Origin: an uncultured Burkholderiales bacterium
Lineage (GTDB): Bacteria; Pseudomonadota; Gammaproteobacteria; Burkholderiales; Burkholderiaceae_A
Direction of reading: 5' to 3'
Length of the DNA stretch: 54,354 bases
Assembly: GCA_937864175.1 (NCBI GenBank)
Contig: CALMJH010000009.1
Span: 1-54,354, forward strand
Position numbers and translations under genes: made by a program. Positions 1 to 7,651 of this stretch are shown here, piece by piece; position 1 is the stretch's first letter; each line of letters begins with the position of its first letter. The notes beneath the pieces are model-generated. The model was not told the origin of the DNA. It made no database searches and worked only from the letters and a program-made list of their open reading frames with translations.

Positions 1-53
1 AGAGCATCCCCCTCCTAAGGGGAGGGTCGCACGTTCGATTCGTGCCGGAGGCG
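1..53 (+). tRNA. tRNA-Arg(CCT), 3' part only
   Basis: Only the 3' half is in the window. The anticodon stem is tcccc/gggga around a seven-base loop CTCCTAA, so the anticodon is CCT (arginine). It is followed by a variable region and a perfect five-pair T arm (GCACG / CGTGC) around TTCGATT at 29-45. The acceptor strand 46-52 and discriminator G53 follow. CCA is not fully encoded (the next bases are CCC). The 5' half lies upstream of base 1. The A+T-richer PQQ block starts directly downstream, and tRNA 3' ends are common integration sites, but I found no second copy of this 3' end near 5800-5970. Confidence 0.85.
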
Positions 54-145
54 CCCTCTTCGTGGTGCCTAGGGTTAGTCACTACTGTACGGAGTGGCGT
101 AAAAGGAGAACGATTCTCCTCGTCACAACCCATCAGGAGACAGTA

Positions 146-1345
146 GTGTTGCCCACAACAAAAACAATAAGCGCCGCTCTCGTGAGCCTCGTCATGGCCA
201 GTCCCGCCATGGTTCATGCCCAGGCATGGAAACAGGGCATGAGCCCAGAGCAGTCGACCTCAACTCTCGCTCCACTGGCGGGCAAATTGACGGTTACCCC
301 TGCATCTGAGATACCAATCGATAAACTGAAGTTGCCGAAGGGCTTCAAGGCTGAGATCTGGGCTACTGGGCTGCCTGGCGGCCGTGCTATGGCCCAAGGA
401 GACGACGGAAAAATCTATGTAGGAACCCGCGGCATCGGACGTGTTTATGAAGTGTCTGACAACGGCAAAGAGCGAACGGTTCGCACAGTTGTGGACAAGC
501 TTAATCAACCAGCGGGTGTCGCGTATAAAGACGGACGACTCTATGTAATGGCGATCGACAAGGTCTTGCTATTTGACGGAATCACCAAGAACCCCATGGT
601 CGACCCTAAAGACATTACCGTCGCATTCGACCTGCCGAAGGAGCAGCACCACAACTGGAAGTACATTGCCTTCGGACCAGACGGTAAGCTGTACGTGCCC
701 TTTGGCGCACCATGCAACATTTGCGAGCCTCCTACCAAGGAGTACGCCCAAATTCGGCGTTATAACGCAGATGGCTCCGGCAAGGAAATCCTCGCTACAG
801 GAGTAAGGAACTCGGTTGGGTTCGACTGGCATCCCGTCACCAAGGAACTATGGTTCTCGAATCATGGCCGTGACTGGATGGGTGACGATTCTCCCAATGA
901 CACCCTGAACAAACTCTCAAAAAATGGAGAATCCTTTGGTTTCCCCTATTGCCATCAGGGAGACACCCCCGATCGGGATATCAAGAAGGATGAGCCTTGT
1001 CAGGGTGTGACCAAACCCATTGCCAAAATGGGTCCTCACGTAGCGACCATGGGGGTAACCTTTTACACAGGCTCCATGTTCCCCAAGGAGTATCAAAACG
1101 TCGCTCTCGTGGCACGTAAAGGCTCTTGGAACCGTACCCAAAAATCCGGGTATGACGTCGTTGCGGTTCATGCGAATGCAGACGGGTCGAAGGCAACCTT
1201 CAAGCCATTCATTACCGGCTTCATGGATGAAAAAACCAATACTTTTTGGGGCCGTCCAACCTACATGCTCCAGATGAAGGATGGTTCACTGTTGCTCTCA
1301 GACGAGCAGTTGGGTGCCATTTATCGCATCAGCTATGGCTCTTGA
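146..1345 (+). CDS. Exported PQQ-dependent sugar/sorbosone dehydrogenase family protein (copy 1)
   Basis: This is a 399-residue protein. I start it at GTG 146 because AGGA at 135-138 is well spaced and the new N-terminus is a signal peptide ending in AMVHA before QAW; the longer frame from 62 would spoil it. The body is a beta-propeller of the glucose/sorbosone dehydrogenase family. It has the LPKGFKAEIW entry strand, HHNWKYIAFGPDG (about 168-180), the Arg-Asn pair in GVRNSVG (about 221-222, matching the PQQ-contacting Arg-Asn of soluble glucose dehydrogenase), KGSWNRT, and a closing strand ending AIYRISY. Extra cysteines occur at about 190 and 193 (CNIC) and in YCHQG and EPCQG, as in many secreted members. 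It would oxidise a sugar or aldose aldehyde in the periplasm; the substrate cannot be told. A cytochrome c gene follows 22 bases downstream, a likely electron acceptor. Family sure, substrate unknown. Confidence 0.85.
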   Translation: MLPTTKTISAALVSLVMASPAMVHAQAWKQGMSPEQSTSTLAPLAGKLTVTPASEIPIDKLKLPKGFKAEIWATGLPGGRAMAQGDDGKIYVGTRGIGRVYEVSDNGKERTVRTVVDKLNQPAGVAYKDGRLYVMAIDKVLLFDGITKNPMVDPKDITVAFDLPKEQHHNWKYIAFGPDGKLYVPFGAPCNICEPPTKEYAQIRRYNADGSGKEILATGVRNSVGFDWHPVTKELWFSNHGRDWMGDDSPNDTLNKLSKNGESFGFPYCHQGDTPDRDIKKDEPCQGVTKPIAKMGPHVATMGVTFYTGSMFPKEYQNVALVARKGSWNRTQKSGYDVVAVHANADGSKATFKPFITGFMDEKTNTFWGRPTYMLQMKDGSLLLSDEQLGAIYRISYGS

Positions 1346-1367
1346 GCCAGGTTCTCCTGACCACCGA

Positions 1368-1970
1368 ATGAACGTTAGATCAGCCACTCCTCGACTTCTG
1401 TCGGGGAGTGGTCTTTTGTTGGCCATTCTGCTCGCCAACACACCTGCTTCAGCCCAGCCCCCCACCGCGACTCAACTCAATCAAACGGCATGCGTCAGTT
1501 GCCATGGGGAGAATGGAAATTCTGTAATTGCGAACATCCCGTCACTAGCTGGCCAACCAAAAATCTTTCTGGAAACCCAGATGGTCATGATTCGAGAGGG
1601 ACTTCGAGAGATTCCGGAAATGAATGGCCTGCTGAAGCACGTCTCCGACAAACAGATTCAAGAACTGTCTGCGCTTCTCTCTAGTCAAGCCCTTGAAGCC
1701 TCAAACAAGGCTACCAAAGACCTAAGCAAATTTACTCGTGGCGAAGATCTATCCAAAAAGTCTCTTTGCGGCACCTGTCACATGCCTCAGTACCAAGGCC
1801 AGAATCAGGTTCCACGGCTGGCAGGCCAGCGGGAAGAATACCTACTCAAAACCATGATCGCCATGCGGGATGGAAAGGCAGTCGGCAGGGACACCATGAT
1901 GTCTGGGATAATGGTTGGATTTTCAGATCAACAGATCAGTGCTTTGGCCCATTTTTTTTCGAATCGTTAG
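1368..1970 (+). CDS. Two-haem cytochrome c, c4-like
   Basis: This is a 200-residue protein starting at ATG 1368, which gives an N-terminal signal peptide (LLLAILLANTPASA before QPPT). An in-frame ATG at 1335 inside the upstream gene would add a charged leader and is less likely. Two haem-binding motifs are visible: CVSCH at about 42-46 and CGTCH at about 134-138. The halves are similar (PSLAGQ and PRLAGQ after each haem, then a helix and Q-I-x-x-L-a), which is the internal duplication of cytochrome c4. It lies 22 bases after a PQQ-type dehydrogenase on the same strand, so it plausibly carries electrons from that enzyme to a terminal oxidase. It ends 22 bases before the convergent TonB receptor. 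Confidence 0.88.
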   Translation: MNVRSATPRLLSGSGLLLAILLANTPASAQPPTATQLNQTACVSCHGENGNSVIANIPSLAGQPKIFLETQMVMIREGLREIPEMNGLLKHVSDKQIQELSALLSSQALEASNKATKDLSKFTRGEDLSKKSLCGTCHMPQYQGQNQVPRLAGQREEYLLKTMIAMRDGKAVGRDTMMSGIMVGFSDQQISALAHFFSNR

Positions 1971-1992
1971 GCCACCAAGGCACCGCCGAGCG

Positions 1993-4071
1993 CTAGAACT
2001 TTGCTGAGTAGGTTATGCCCACCAGGAAATTCCGAGGGGCTCCTGGCTCGTAGTAGAGTCCATTTACCCGGTCCCCAATAATCGATGCAGCATAAACTCG
2101 GTCGGTTAAATTGTTGATCCTCGCAAGCGCGGTCAATTTTCCTCCCAAGAACCCCATTACTCGACTAGCTCGGGCGTTAACTAAACTGTATCGGCCGGTC
2201 GTCTCCGAATTCTGAGAGTTGGCATAGATTTTCCCAACTGACGAGAACTCCAGCCCAAACTCGTCTCTTTGTTCCATGGCGACATTTGGTGCAATGAACT
2301 GGCCGGAGGGTCGGTAGACCAGATCAATCCGAACCTTGTCCCCGGGAATACTAGGCAATCGATTACCAGACGCAAACGTTGTGCCATCTTGGAGCGAGCC
2401 CGCCTCTCTGTAGCGCCCCTGAACCACTGAGACACTCGCGTCCAACATGACCGTACGGGACAAGGCGGTGGCCAATGCAACCTCAACTCCCCTACGCTGT
2501 GTATTCAGGTTTTGCCAAGTAGCAGACGAGGTGCTAAGCCTGAATGGAACAATATCGTCTTTAGTATTGGCTAGAAAAATAGTTGCTGAATACTGGGTGT
2601 TCAGCAAATTTCGTTTCAAACCAGTTTCAAAGTGCAGTGACTTCGCGGGATTAAGTGTCCGGTTGAATTGGTTCTGAACTCCGCCATTCTCAAGGTAGAT
2701 CACCTCATTTAACGTTGGTGTCTCGAACCCGCTACCGGCGTTTATGTACCAGTTGGTCTGCTCATCTAGGTGATGAGTCATCCCTATCATCGGAACCAAA
2801 CCATTGTAGGTGCGCGAGCCCGAGCCATCGCCAGAAGAATCCGTCAAATAGTAATCTCGTACCTCATTCTTCACACTTGTAAAGCGCAATCCCGCGGTCA
2901 GTGTCCATTTCTCATTCAGCAGCCAAGCCCCCTGAGAGTAAAATCCATGGGAGGTGGCCAGATTATCCTCATCTCGTCCAATCGCTCCCGTAGGAATACC
3001 TGCTGTATTACTTCGCTGCGACCTTGCATCGTTTACGCGGTCGAACTCGTAACCAACGAGCAATTCAAGCGGAGCGCCAAAGAGTTGGGCTTTTGATAAC
3101 CACTCCAGACCCGTCCCCTGCTGCACGCGGTCAACGAGAATAAAGTTAAAGCCGGGGTTGTCTAGCGTACGGGTGGCTAAATAAAGTCGTGTTCGCAGAC
3201 GATCTCCATCAGCTAGGTTACGATCATCCACAACACCCAAGAGATTCTGCTGAAAGGTTTTTCCGTACTTACCAGTGACGTTGGCCGCCACCGCTTGATA
3301 TGGGTTCGCTCGAAACTCCGCCAGCGTTAGGCTGCCTGGGTCCTCACTTTTTTTCTGGTCCAGCGAGTTGGCAATCAAAGTGGTCTTTCCAGATTCGCTC
3401 GTTCGGACCAACTTAAAGTTGAAGTGATCACGCTCTGCCGCACTGTATTGCCGAAAGCCTGTGCTTGACAACGCACCGTAATCGAGGACAAGCCCATACT
3501 GTCCCCGGGTCTCGGAATACTGAATCCCCCCTCGTCGGAGTTCGTCAGACCCATAAAAGCTCTTCAACTCAAGCTCGGGCTCCTTGGATGGGTCCCGGGT
3601 AAAGGCTTGAATTAGACCGCCGCTGGCATTGCCATACAGCGTGGCCATGGGCCCCTTCAACACTTCAATGCGACTGGTCGAGGTCGCAGAAAACTGGGAA
3701 GTCTGGCCTTGCCCATCCGGTAATGTAATGGGCAGACCATCGACCAACAGGCGCACACCACGGACTCCGAAAGGAGCTCGGGAGCCAAAGCCTCTAATGG
3801 ACACCTGCAGGTCCTGAGCATAATTGCTTCTATCCGCCACATTAATGCCCGGCACCAATCCAAGAGCATCACTGATATTGACCTGAGGACCAGAGTGCTC
3901 AATTTGACGCCGATCGACTAGATCGATCGAACCTGGAGCATCAAAAGCTTTTTGCTCGGCGCGAGAGGCACTCACGACCACCTCATCTAGAGTGGTCTGT
4001 GCCAGACCCCAACTGGGTAACACAGCAGCCAGCAGAGGAAAAATACGAGCGGTTAAGTGGCGAATGCCCAT
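1993..4071 (-). CDS. TonB-dependent outer-membrane receptor, PqqU/YncD-like
   Basis: This is a 692-residue protein with a signal peptide ending near GLAQ, then a TonB-box-like stretch TTLDEVVVSAS at about 26-36. A plug domain follows and a C-terminal beta-barrel ends in aromatic residue F (YSAKF). The plug contains NYAQDLQVSIRGFGSR, LLVDGLPITLPDGQGQTSQ and LYGNASGG, which I recall almost letter for letter from E. coli YncD. That receptor is the TonB-dependent importer of pyrroloquinoline quinone (PqqU). The barrel also shares GFETPTLNE and the closing GLYYEPGAPRNF. The flanking genes encode two PQQ-type dehydrogenases and cytochromes, so PQQ as ligand is a well-motivated inference. It follows a cytochrome c gene by 12 bases in one transcription unit. 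The start ATG 4071 has only a weak ribosome site. Confidence 0.85.
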   Translation of the reverse strand: MGIRHLTARIFPLLAAVLPSWGLAQTTLDEVVVSASRAEQKAFDAPGSIDLVDRRQIEHSGPQVNISDALGLVPGINVADRSNYAQDLQVSIRGFGSRAPFGVRGVRLLVDGLPITLPDGQGQTSQFSATSTSRIEVLKGPMATLYGNASGGLIQAFTRDPSKEPELELKSFYGSDELRRGGIQYSETRGQYGLVLDYGALSSTGFRQYSAAERDHFNFKLVRTSESGKTTLIANSLDQKKSEDPGSLTLAEFRANPYQAVAANVTGKYGKTFQQNLLGVVDDRNLADGDRLRTRLYLATRTLDNPGFNFILVDRVQQGTGLEWLSKAQLFGAPLELLVGYEFDRVNDARSQRSNTAGIPTGAIGRDEDNLATSHGFYSQGAWLLNEKWTLTAGLRFTSVKNEVRDYYLTDSSGDGSGSRTYNGLVPMIGMTHHLDEQTNWYINAGSGFETPTLNEVIYLENGGVQNQFNRTLNPAKSLHFETGLKRNLLNTQYSATIFLANTKDDIVPFRLSTSSATWQNLNTQRRGVEVALATALSRTVMLDASVSVVQGRYREAGSLQDGTTFASGNRLPSIPGDKVRIDLVYRPSGQFIAPNVAMEQRDEFGLEFSSVGKIYANSQNSETTGRYSLVNARASRVMGFLGGKLTALARINNLTDRVYAASIIGDRVNGLYYEPGAPRNFLVGITYSAKF

Positions 4072-4083
4072 GATCTGCCCGCC

Positions 4084-4416
4084 TTAATGAGGGACTTCTA
4101 CAGTTAACTTCATAGATGCATACCAGGCAGCGAGCGCCTCAATGTCTCCATCTGACAGGGGCTTGGCAATGACCGACATGACTTCATGCTGTCGCTTTCC
4201 ACTGCGGTAGTGCTTTAACTGTTCCACTAGGTACAGCTCCTGCTGACCCGCTAGATTCGGGGCGCTTGGCATTGGCGCAATGCCGTTTTGTCCGTGGCAC
4301 ATCACGCAGGCGGCCTGCGCCTTCAGTCGGCCAGCACTGTTGGCGTCCGCCTTGGGAGAGGCTAAGACGGAGAGAAGAGCGAGTCCCGCAACCACCGCAA
4401 TATTTGTTCTAAACAT
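4084..4416 (-). CDS. One-haem cytochrome c, exported
   Basis: This is a 110-residue protein with a signal peptide (AGLALLSVLASPKADA) and one haem site CVMCH at about 37-41. PNLAGQQELYLVEQLKHYRSG follows, as in one half of a cytochrome c4, and the end DIEALAAWYASM is typical of class I cytochromes. It lies between a PQQ-type dehydrogenase (upstream, beyond a hairpin terminator) and the PqqU-like receptor (12 bases downstream). The likely job is to accept electrons from the periplasmic dehydrogenase. Family is clear; the electron partner is inferred from position only. Confidence 0.85.
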   Translation of the reverse strand: MFRTNIAVVAGLALLSVLASPKADANSAGRLKAQAACVMCHGQNGIAPMPSAPNLAGQQELYLVEQLKHYRSGKRQHEVMSVIAKPLSDGDIEALAAWYASMKLTVEVPH

Positions 4417-4435
4417 AACGCTTCGTTAAACAGAC

Positions 4436-4466
4436 AAAAAAAGGGCCTGCGACTCAACGCAGGCCC
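4436..4466 (-). terminator. Rho-independent terminator after dehydrogenase copy 2
   Basis: A perfect nine-pair stem (GGGCCTGCG 4443-4451 with CGCAGGCCC 4458-4466) closes a six-base loop. On the minus strand it runs straight into seven Ts (4436-4442). It sits 16 bases past the dehydrogenase stop and 20 bases before the cytochrome c start, so it should limit read-through into the cytochrome-receptor pair. Confidence 0.85.
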
Positions 4467-4481
4467 AGTTCGAGAAAACAA

Positions 4482-5765
4482 CTACTGTTGGTAGCTAATG
4501 CGATAAATGGCGCCCGCAAAGTCGTCAGAAACCAACATAGAGCCATCTTTCATGACGGCAACATCAACCGGACGGCCTCGATACAGGCCGGTCTCCTTAT
4601 CCAAGAAACCAGATGCGAAGACCTCCATCTTTCCTGCTGAGCCATCCGCGTTGATCGGTACAAATTGAATCTCCGCGCCGGACGGTTTGGTCCGGTTCCA
4701 TGAACCGTGGGCGGCAACAAAGATGCCCCCTTGGTACTTCTTGGGGAATTTATTTCCCGTGTAGAAGGCCATACCGAGCTGAGCCTGGTGAGCAGGGAAC
4801 TCTACTTGAGGGAAAACAGCGCCGGCTGGTTCCTTCATGTCCTTCAGATCGGCGGCAGCAGGCGAACCAGCCACCTTGTACTTGCCGTTCCAATAGGGGA
4901 ATCCAAAATGCTGCCCAGGCGTGGTCGAGCGATTCAGTTCGCCAGGAGGTACATCATCACCAAGGCCATCGACCTGGTTATCAGTCCACCAGAGAGATCC
5001 ATCTTTGGGATTGAAATCCTGACCAACGGAGTTACGAGCACCCATTGCAAACACCTGACGCTTGGAACCATCAAACGCATTCATTCGGACAATGCCACCG
5101 ATCCCGATTTTGTTATACAGATCGATCTTGTCTTTTGGCTGAACGTTATAGGGTTGCCCAAGAGTGATGTAGAGCTGTCCATCTTTGCCAACTCTACAGG
5201 TGCGGGCACCATGATTGAACGATTCTTCTTCGGTGGGAATCAGATTGCCCTTGGCAACTACCTCGATGACGGCAACATCAGGACCCTCATAGAAGAATTC
5301 AGCGGCTGGAAAGTTCAAGACCCGATTGTGCTCAACCACAATCAAAAATCCATCTTTCGTCCAGCAGACACCATTCGGATTGGTGAACTTCAAGGAAGGA
5401 GCGAACGACTTCACTTCATCGGCAACGCCATCACTATTGCGGTCTGTCACGGCCCAAACCGTGGATTTGCGTGTCCCAACGAACAGCATGTTGGTGGAGG
5501 GCGCAACCGCCATGTGACGAGCATCGGGTACCACGGCAAAGAGCTCTATCTTGAAGCCCTCTGGCAGCTTCACCCGTTTTAAGTTTTCCCGGATAGCAGC
5601 TGCATTCTTGCCATCCTGGGCGACGGTTGGAATATTAAGATCAGTGGTCGCCACCTTCATCTGCTTAAGGGTGGCAAGATTGTCAGGCGCCGCGAAGCCA
5701 ACAGAGGCCGTCAAACCAAGCGCAGCAACTCCACTGGCCAACAACGATTTCTTGAGCATGCTCAT
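4482..5765 (-). CDS. Exported PQQ-dependent sugar/sorbosone dehydrogenase family protein (copy 2)
   Basis: This is a 427-residue protein. I start at ATG 5765 because GAGGAGGT lies nine bases upstream; the frame open to 5795 would put that site inside the gene. A signal peptide (KKSLLASGVAALGLTASVGFA before APDN) precedes a beta-propeller with LPEGFKIELFA, FNHGARTCRVGKDG (His about 185), GARNSVGQDF (Arg-Asn about 244-245, the PQQ-contacting pair of this family), HGSWNRTKPSG and a final AIYRISYQQ. It is a diverged paralogue of the protein at 146-1345 and lacks that copy's CNIC pair. The role is periplasmic oxidation of a sugar or aldehyde with bound PQQ; the substrate is unknown. A strong terminator follows. 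A candidate promoter lies at 5808-5836. Confidence 0.86.
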   Translation of the reverse strand: MSMLKKSLLASGVAALGLTASVGFAAPDNLATLKQMKVATTDLNIPTVAQDGKNAAAIRENLKRVKLPEGFKIELFAVVPDARHMAVAPSTNMLFVGTRKSTVWAVTDRNSDGVADEVKSFAPSLKFTNPNGVCWTKDGFLIVVEHNRVLNFPAAEFFYEGPDVAVIEVVAKGNLIPTEEESFNHGARTCRVGKDGQLYITLGQPYNVQPKDKIDLYNKIGIGGIVRMNAFDGSKRQVFAMGARNSVGQDFNPKDGSLWWTDNQVDGLGDDVPPGELNRSTTPGQHFGFPYWNGKYKVAGSPAAADLKDMKEPAGAVFPQVEFPAHQAQLGMAFYTGNKFPKKYQGGIFVAAHGSWNRTKPSGAEIQFVPINADGSAGKMEVFASGFLDKETGLYRGRPVDVAVMKDGSMLVSDDFAGAIYRISYQQ

Positions 5766-5807
5766 CTGGGTAATACCTCCTCGATCAAGGATCATCGAAT
5801 CGTTCTG

Positions 5808-5836
5808 ATATGAAGTAACAAAGTGGTTCAGATCAA
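5808..5836 (-). promoter_or_regulatory. Candidate sigma-70 promoter of dehydrogenase copy 2
   Basis: On the minus strand TTGATC (5831-5836) and TCATAT (5808-5813) are separated by exactly 17 bases, about 43 bases before the start codon. The -10 match is moderate. The rest of the 5766-5971 gap is A+T-rich and shows no gene; I saw no clear operator in it. Confidence 0.4.
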
Positions 5837-5971
5837 CTGCTTCGTCGAGTAGGGCAGGCTCTTTACTGGCCTGTAGGGCCTTAGAATGCTATTTAAACGA
5901 GCAAATCCTTAGCCGGGGAAACCCTTGTATATATTGACGCCTTGCAACATACCCCTTGACGACGAGAGTTT

Positions 5972-6733
5972 GTGACTACAACTCTGAACCTCGCCGCCTA
6001 CCAATTCTGGCCCATTCAAGATCCAGCAAGCCTTCGACTCAGGCTACTGGAGGCCGGCGAGTCGCTGGGCATCAAGGGCACCATCCTGGTGACGCCAGAG
6101 GGCCTGAATGCCTTTCTGGCCGGTCCCGAGCAGAGCTGCCGCGAGATGCTTGCGGTGCTGCGGGCCGTGCCGGGTTTTGCCAGCCTTGAGGCCAAGGAAA
6201 GCTGGTCCAGCGACATTCCCTTTCAACGGTTCAAGGTCAAGCTGAAAAAAGAGATCATCCGAATGGACCATCCCACCATTCGGCCAGCAGAGGGGCGGGC
6301 CCCAGCGGTAGACCCGGTGACACTGGCCCGATGGCTCGACCAGGGCCACGATGACACTGGGCGGCCGGTCGTCATGCTCGACACACGCAATGACTTCGAA
6401 GTGGATTTTGGGAAATTCAACAACACCATCGACTGGCGCATCCAGCGGTTCACCCAATTCCCGCAGGCCGTCCAAGACCACCTTCACGAGCTGCAAAACA
6501 AGACGGTCGTCAGTTACTGCACTGGTGGCATCCGATGTGAAAAAGCCGCCATCTACATGCAGAGCCTAGGCCTTCACAATGTGCTTCAGCTCGACGGCGG
6601 CATTCTGAAATATTTTGAACAGACCGATGGTCGTCACTGGCAGGGCAGCTGCTTTGTCTTCGATGAGCGTCAGGCCCTAGAGCCCAACCTGACGGCAAGC
6701 AAGACGAGCCTGGCCTTGCCAAGCTCCTCCTAA
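5972..6733 (+). CDS. trhO: tRNA uridine(34) hydroxylase, rhodanese-like
   Basis: This is a 253-residue protein starting at GTG 5972. It matches the TrhO/YceA (UPF0176) family, which makes the oxygen-dependent 5-hydroxyuridine modification at wobble position 34 of tRNAs. Visible features are an N-terminal acylphosphatase-like domain (LNAFLAGP), the conserved FQRFKVKLKKEIIRM link, and a rhodanese domain with DTRNDFEVDFGKF and the active-site loop SYCTGGIRCEKAA (catalytic Cys near 182). The C-terminal LDGGILKYFEQ and GSCFVFDER are family signatures. Length is slightly short of members with an extra zinc-binding tail. Base composition returns to that of the rest of the window from here on. It converges on cysM with no gap. 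Confidence 0.93.
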   Translation: MTTTLNLAAYQFWPIQDPASLRLRLLEAGESLGIKGTILVTPEGLNAFLAGPEQSCREMLAVLRAVPGFASLEAKESWSSDIPFQRFKVKLKKEIIRMDHPTIRPAEGRAPAVDPVTLARWLDQGHDDTGRPVVMLDTRNDFEVDFGKFNNTIDWRIQRFTQFPQAVQDHLHELQNKTVVSYCTGGIRCEKAAIYMQSLGLHNVLQLDGGILKYFEQTDGRHWQGSCFVFDERQALEPNLTASKTSLALPSSS

Positions 6734-7651
6734 CTAGCCTGGAAAAATGCCGGTGCTCAGGTAACGGTCGCCTCGGTCGCAGACGATGAAGACCACCGTC
6801 GCGTCCTTGAGATCTGCGGCGATTCGCAGGGCCACCTGACAGGCGCCAGCCGCAGAGGGACCACAAAACAGGCCCTCCTCTGCAGCGAGCCGCCGGGCCA
6901 TGGCCTCCGCCTCCTGCTGGCTCACCTCCTCGATGCGATCGATCAGGGCCTTGCTGCGAATCGGGGGTACATACGCCGGCGACCACTTACGGATGCCGGG
7001 AATCGACGAACCATCACTCGGCTGAGCCCCGATGATCTCAATGGCTGGATTGCGCTCCTTCAGGTAGCGGGAGACTCCCGTGATGGTGCCAGTGGTCCCC
7101 ATGGCCGAGACGAAGTGGGTGATACGCCCCTGGGTCTGACGCCAGATCTCGGGCCCAGTGCCCTCGTAATGGGCCATCCAGTTGTCATCGTTGGCGAATT
7201 GGTCCAAGACCAGGCCCCTGCCCTCTGCCTGCATCTGATTGGCAAGGTCTCGCGCACCCTCCATGCCCTGTTGTTGGCTCACCAGAATGAGCTCAGCGCC
7301 AAAGGCCTTCATCGTCTGACGACGCTCCACTGACAGGTTGTCGGGCATGATCAAGACCATCTGGTAGCCACGTATCGCTGCGGCCATGGCCAGTGCAATG
7401 CCGGTATTGCCGCTGGTCGCCTCAATGAGTGTGTCGCCCGGCCGAATCTGCCCACGGGCCTCTGCCCTCGCAATCATCGAAATAGCGGGGCGGTCCTTGA
7501 CCGAGCCAGCCGGATTATTGCCCTCGAGCTTGCCCAAGAGAACCGTCCGATTCTGACGCAGGGCTGGACCCACCACCCGCTGGAGAGCGACCAGTGGTGT
7601 CTGACCGATGGCCTGCTCGATGGTGGGGTAGTCGGCGGGGCTTGGGTTCAT
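6734..7651 (-). CDS. cysM: Cysteine synthase B (O-acetylserine sulfhydrylase)
   Basis: This is a 305-residue PLP enzyme of fold type II that makes cysteine from O-acetylserine and sulfide or thiosulfate. The PLP lysine is in NNPAGSVKDRP (Lys 52). The phosphate/substrate loop is TSGNTG (about 79-84), and a glycine-rich loop GTTGTITG follows at about 185. The shorter length and the RKW-SPAYVPP segment favour CysM over CysK. Its ATG overlaps the oxyR stop by four bases (ATGA), so it is translationally coupled to an oxidative-stress regulator. The OxyR-CysM pairing makes sense because cysteine supports thiol repair. A thiosulfate permease lies further along this window. Confidence 0.92.
   Translation of the reverse strand: MNPSPADYPTIEQAIGQTPLVALQRVVGPALRQNRTVLLGKLEGNNPAGSVKDRPAISMIARAEARGQIRPGDTLIEATSGNTGIALAMAAAIRGYQMVLIMPDNLSVERRQTMKAFGAELILVSQQQGMEGARDLANQMQAEGRGLVLDQFANDDNWMAHYEGTGPEIWRQTQGRITHFVSAMGTTGTITGVSRYLKERNPAIEIIGAQPSDGSSIPGIRKWSPAYVPPIRSKALIDRIEEVSQQEAEAMARRLAAEEGLFCGPSAAGACQVALRIAADLKDATVVFIVCDRGDRYLSTGIFPG

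Noticed and set aside
4707..5582. A 291-residue open frame opposite dehydrogenase copy 2
   Set aside because: It has no recognised motif or ribosome site and lies wholly inside a well-supported gene on the other strand.
5766..5971. A second tRNA-Arg 3' end (attachment site) flanking the A+T-rich block
   Set aside because: I searched this gap by eye for the tRNA 3' sequence seen at 29-53 and found no match.
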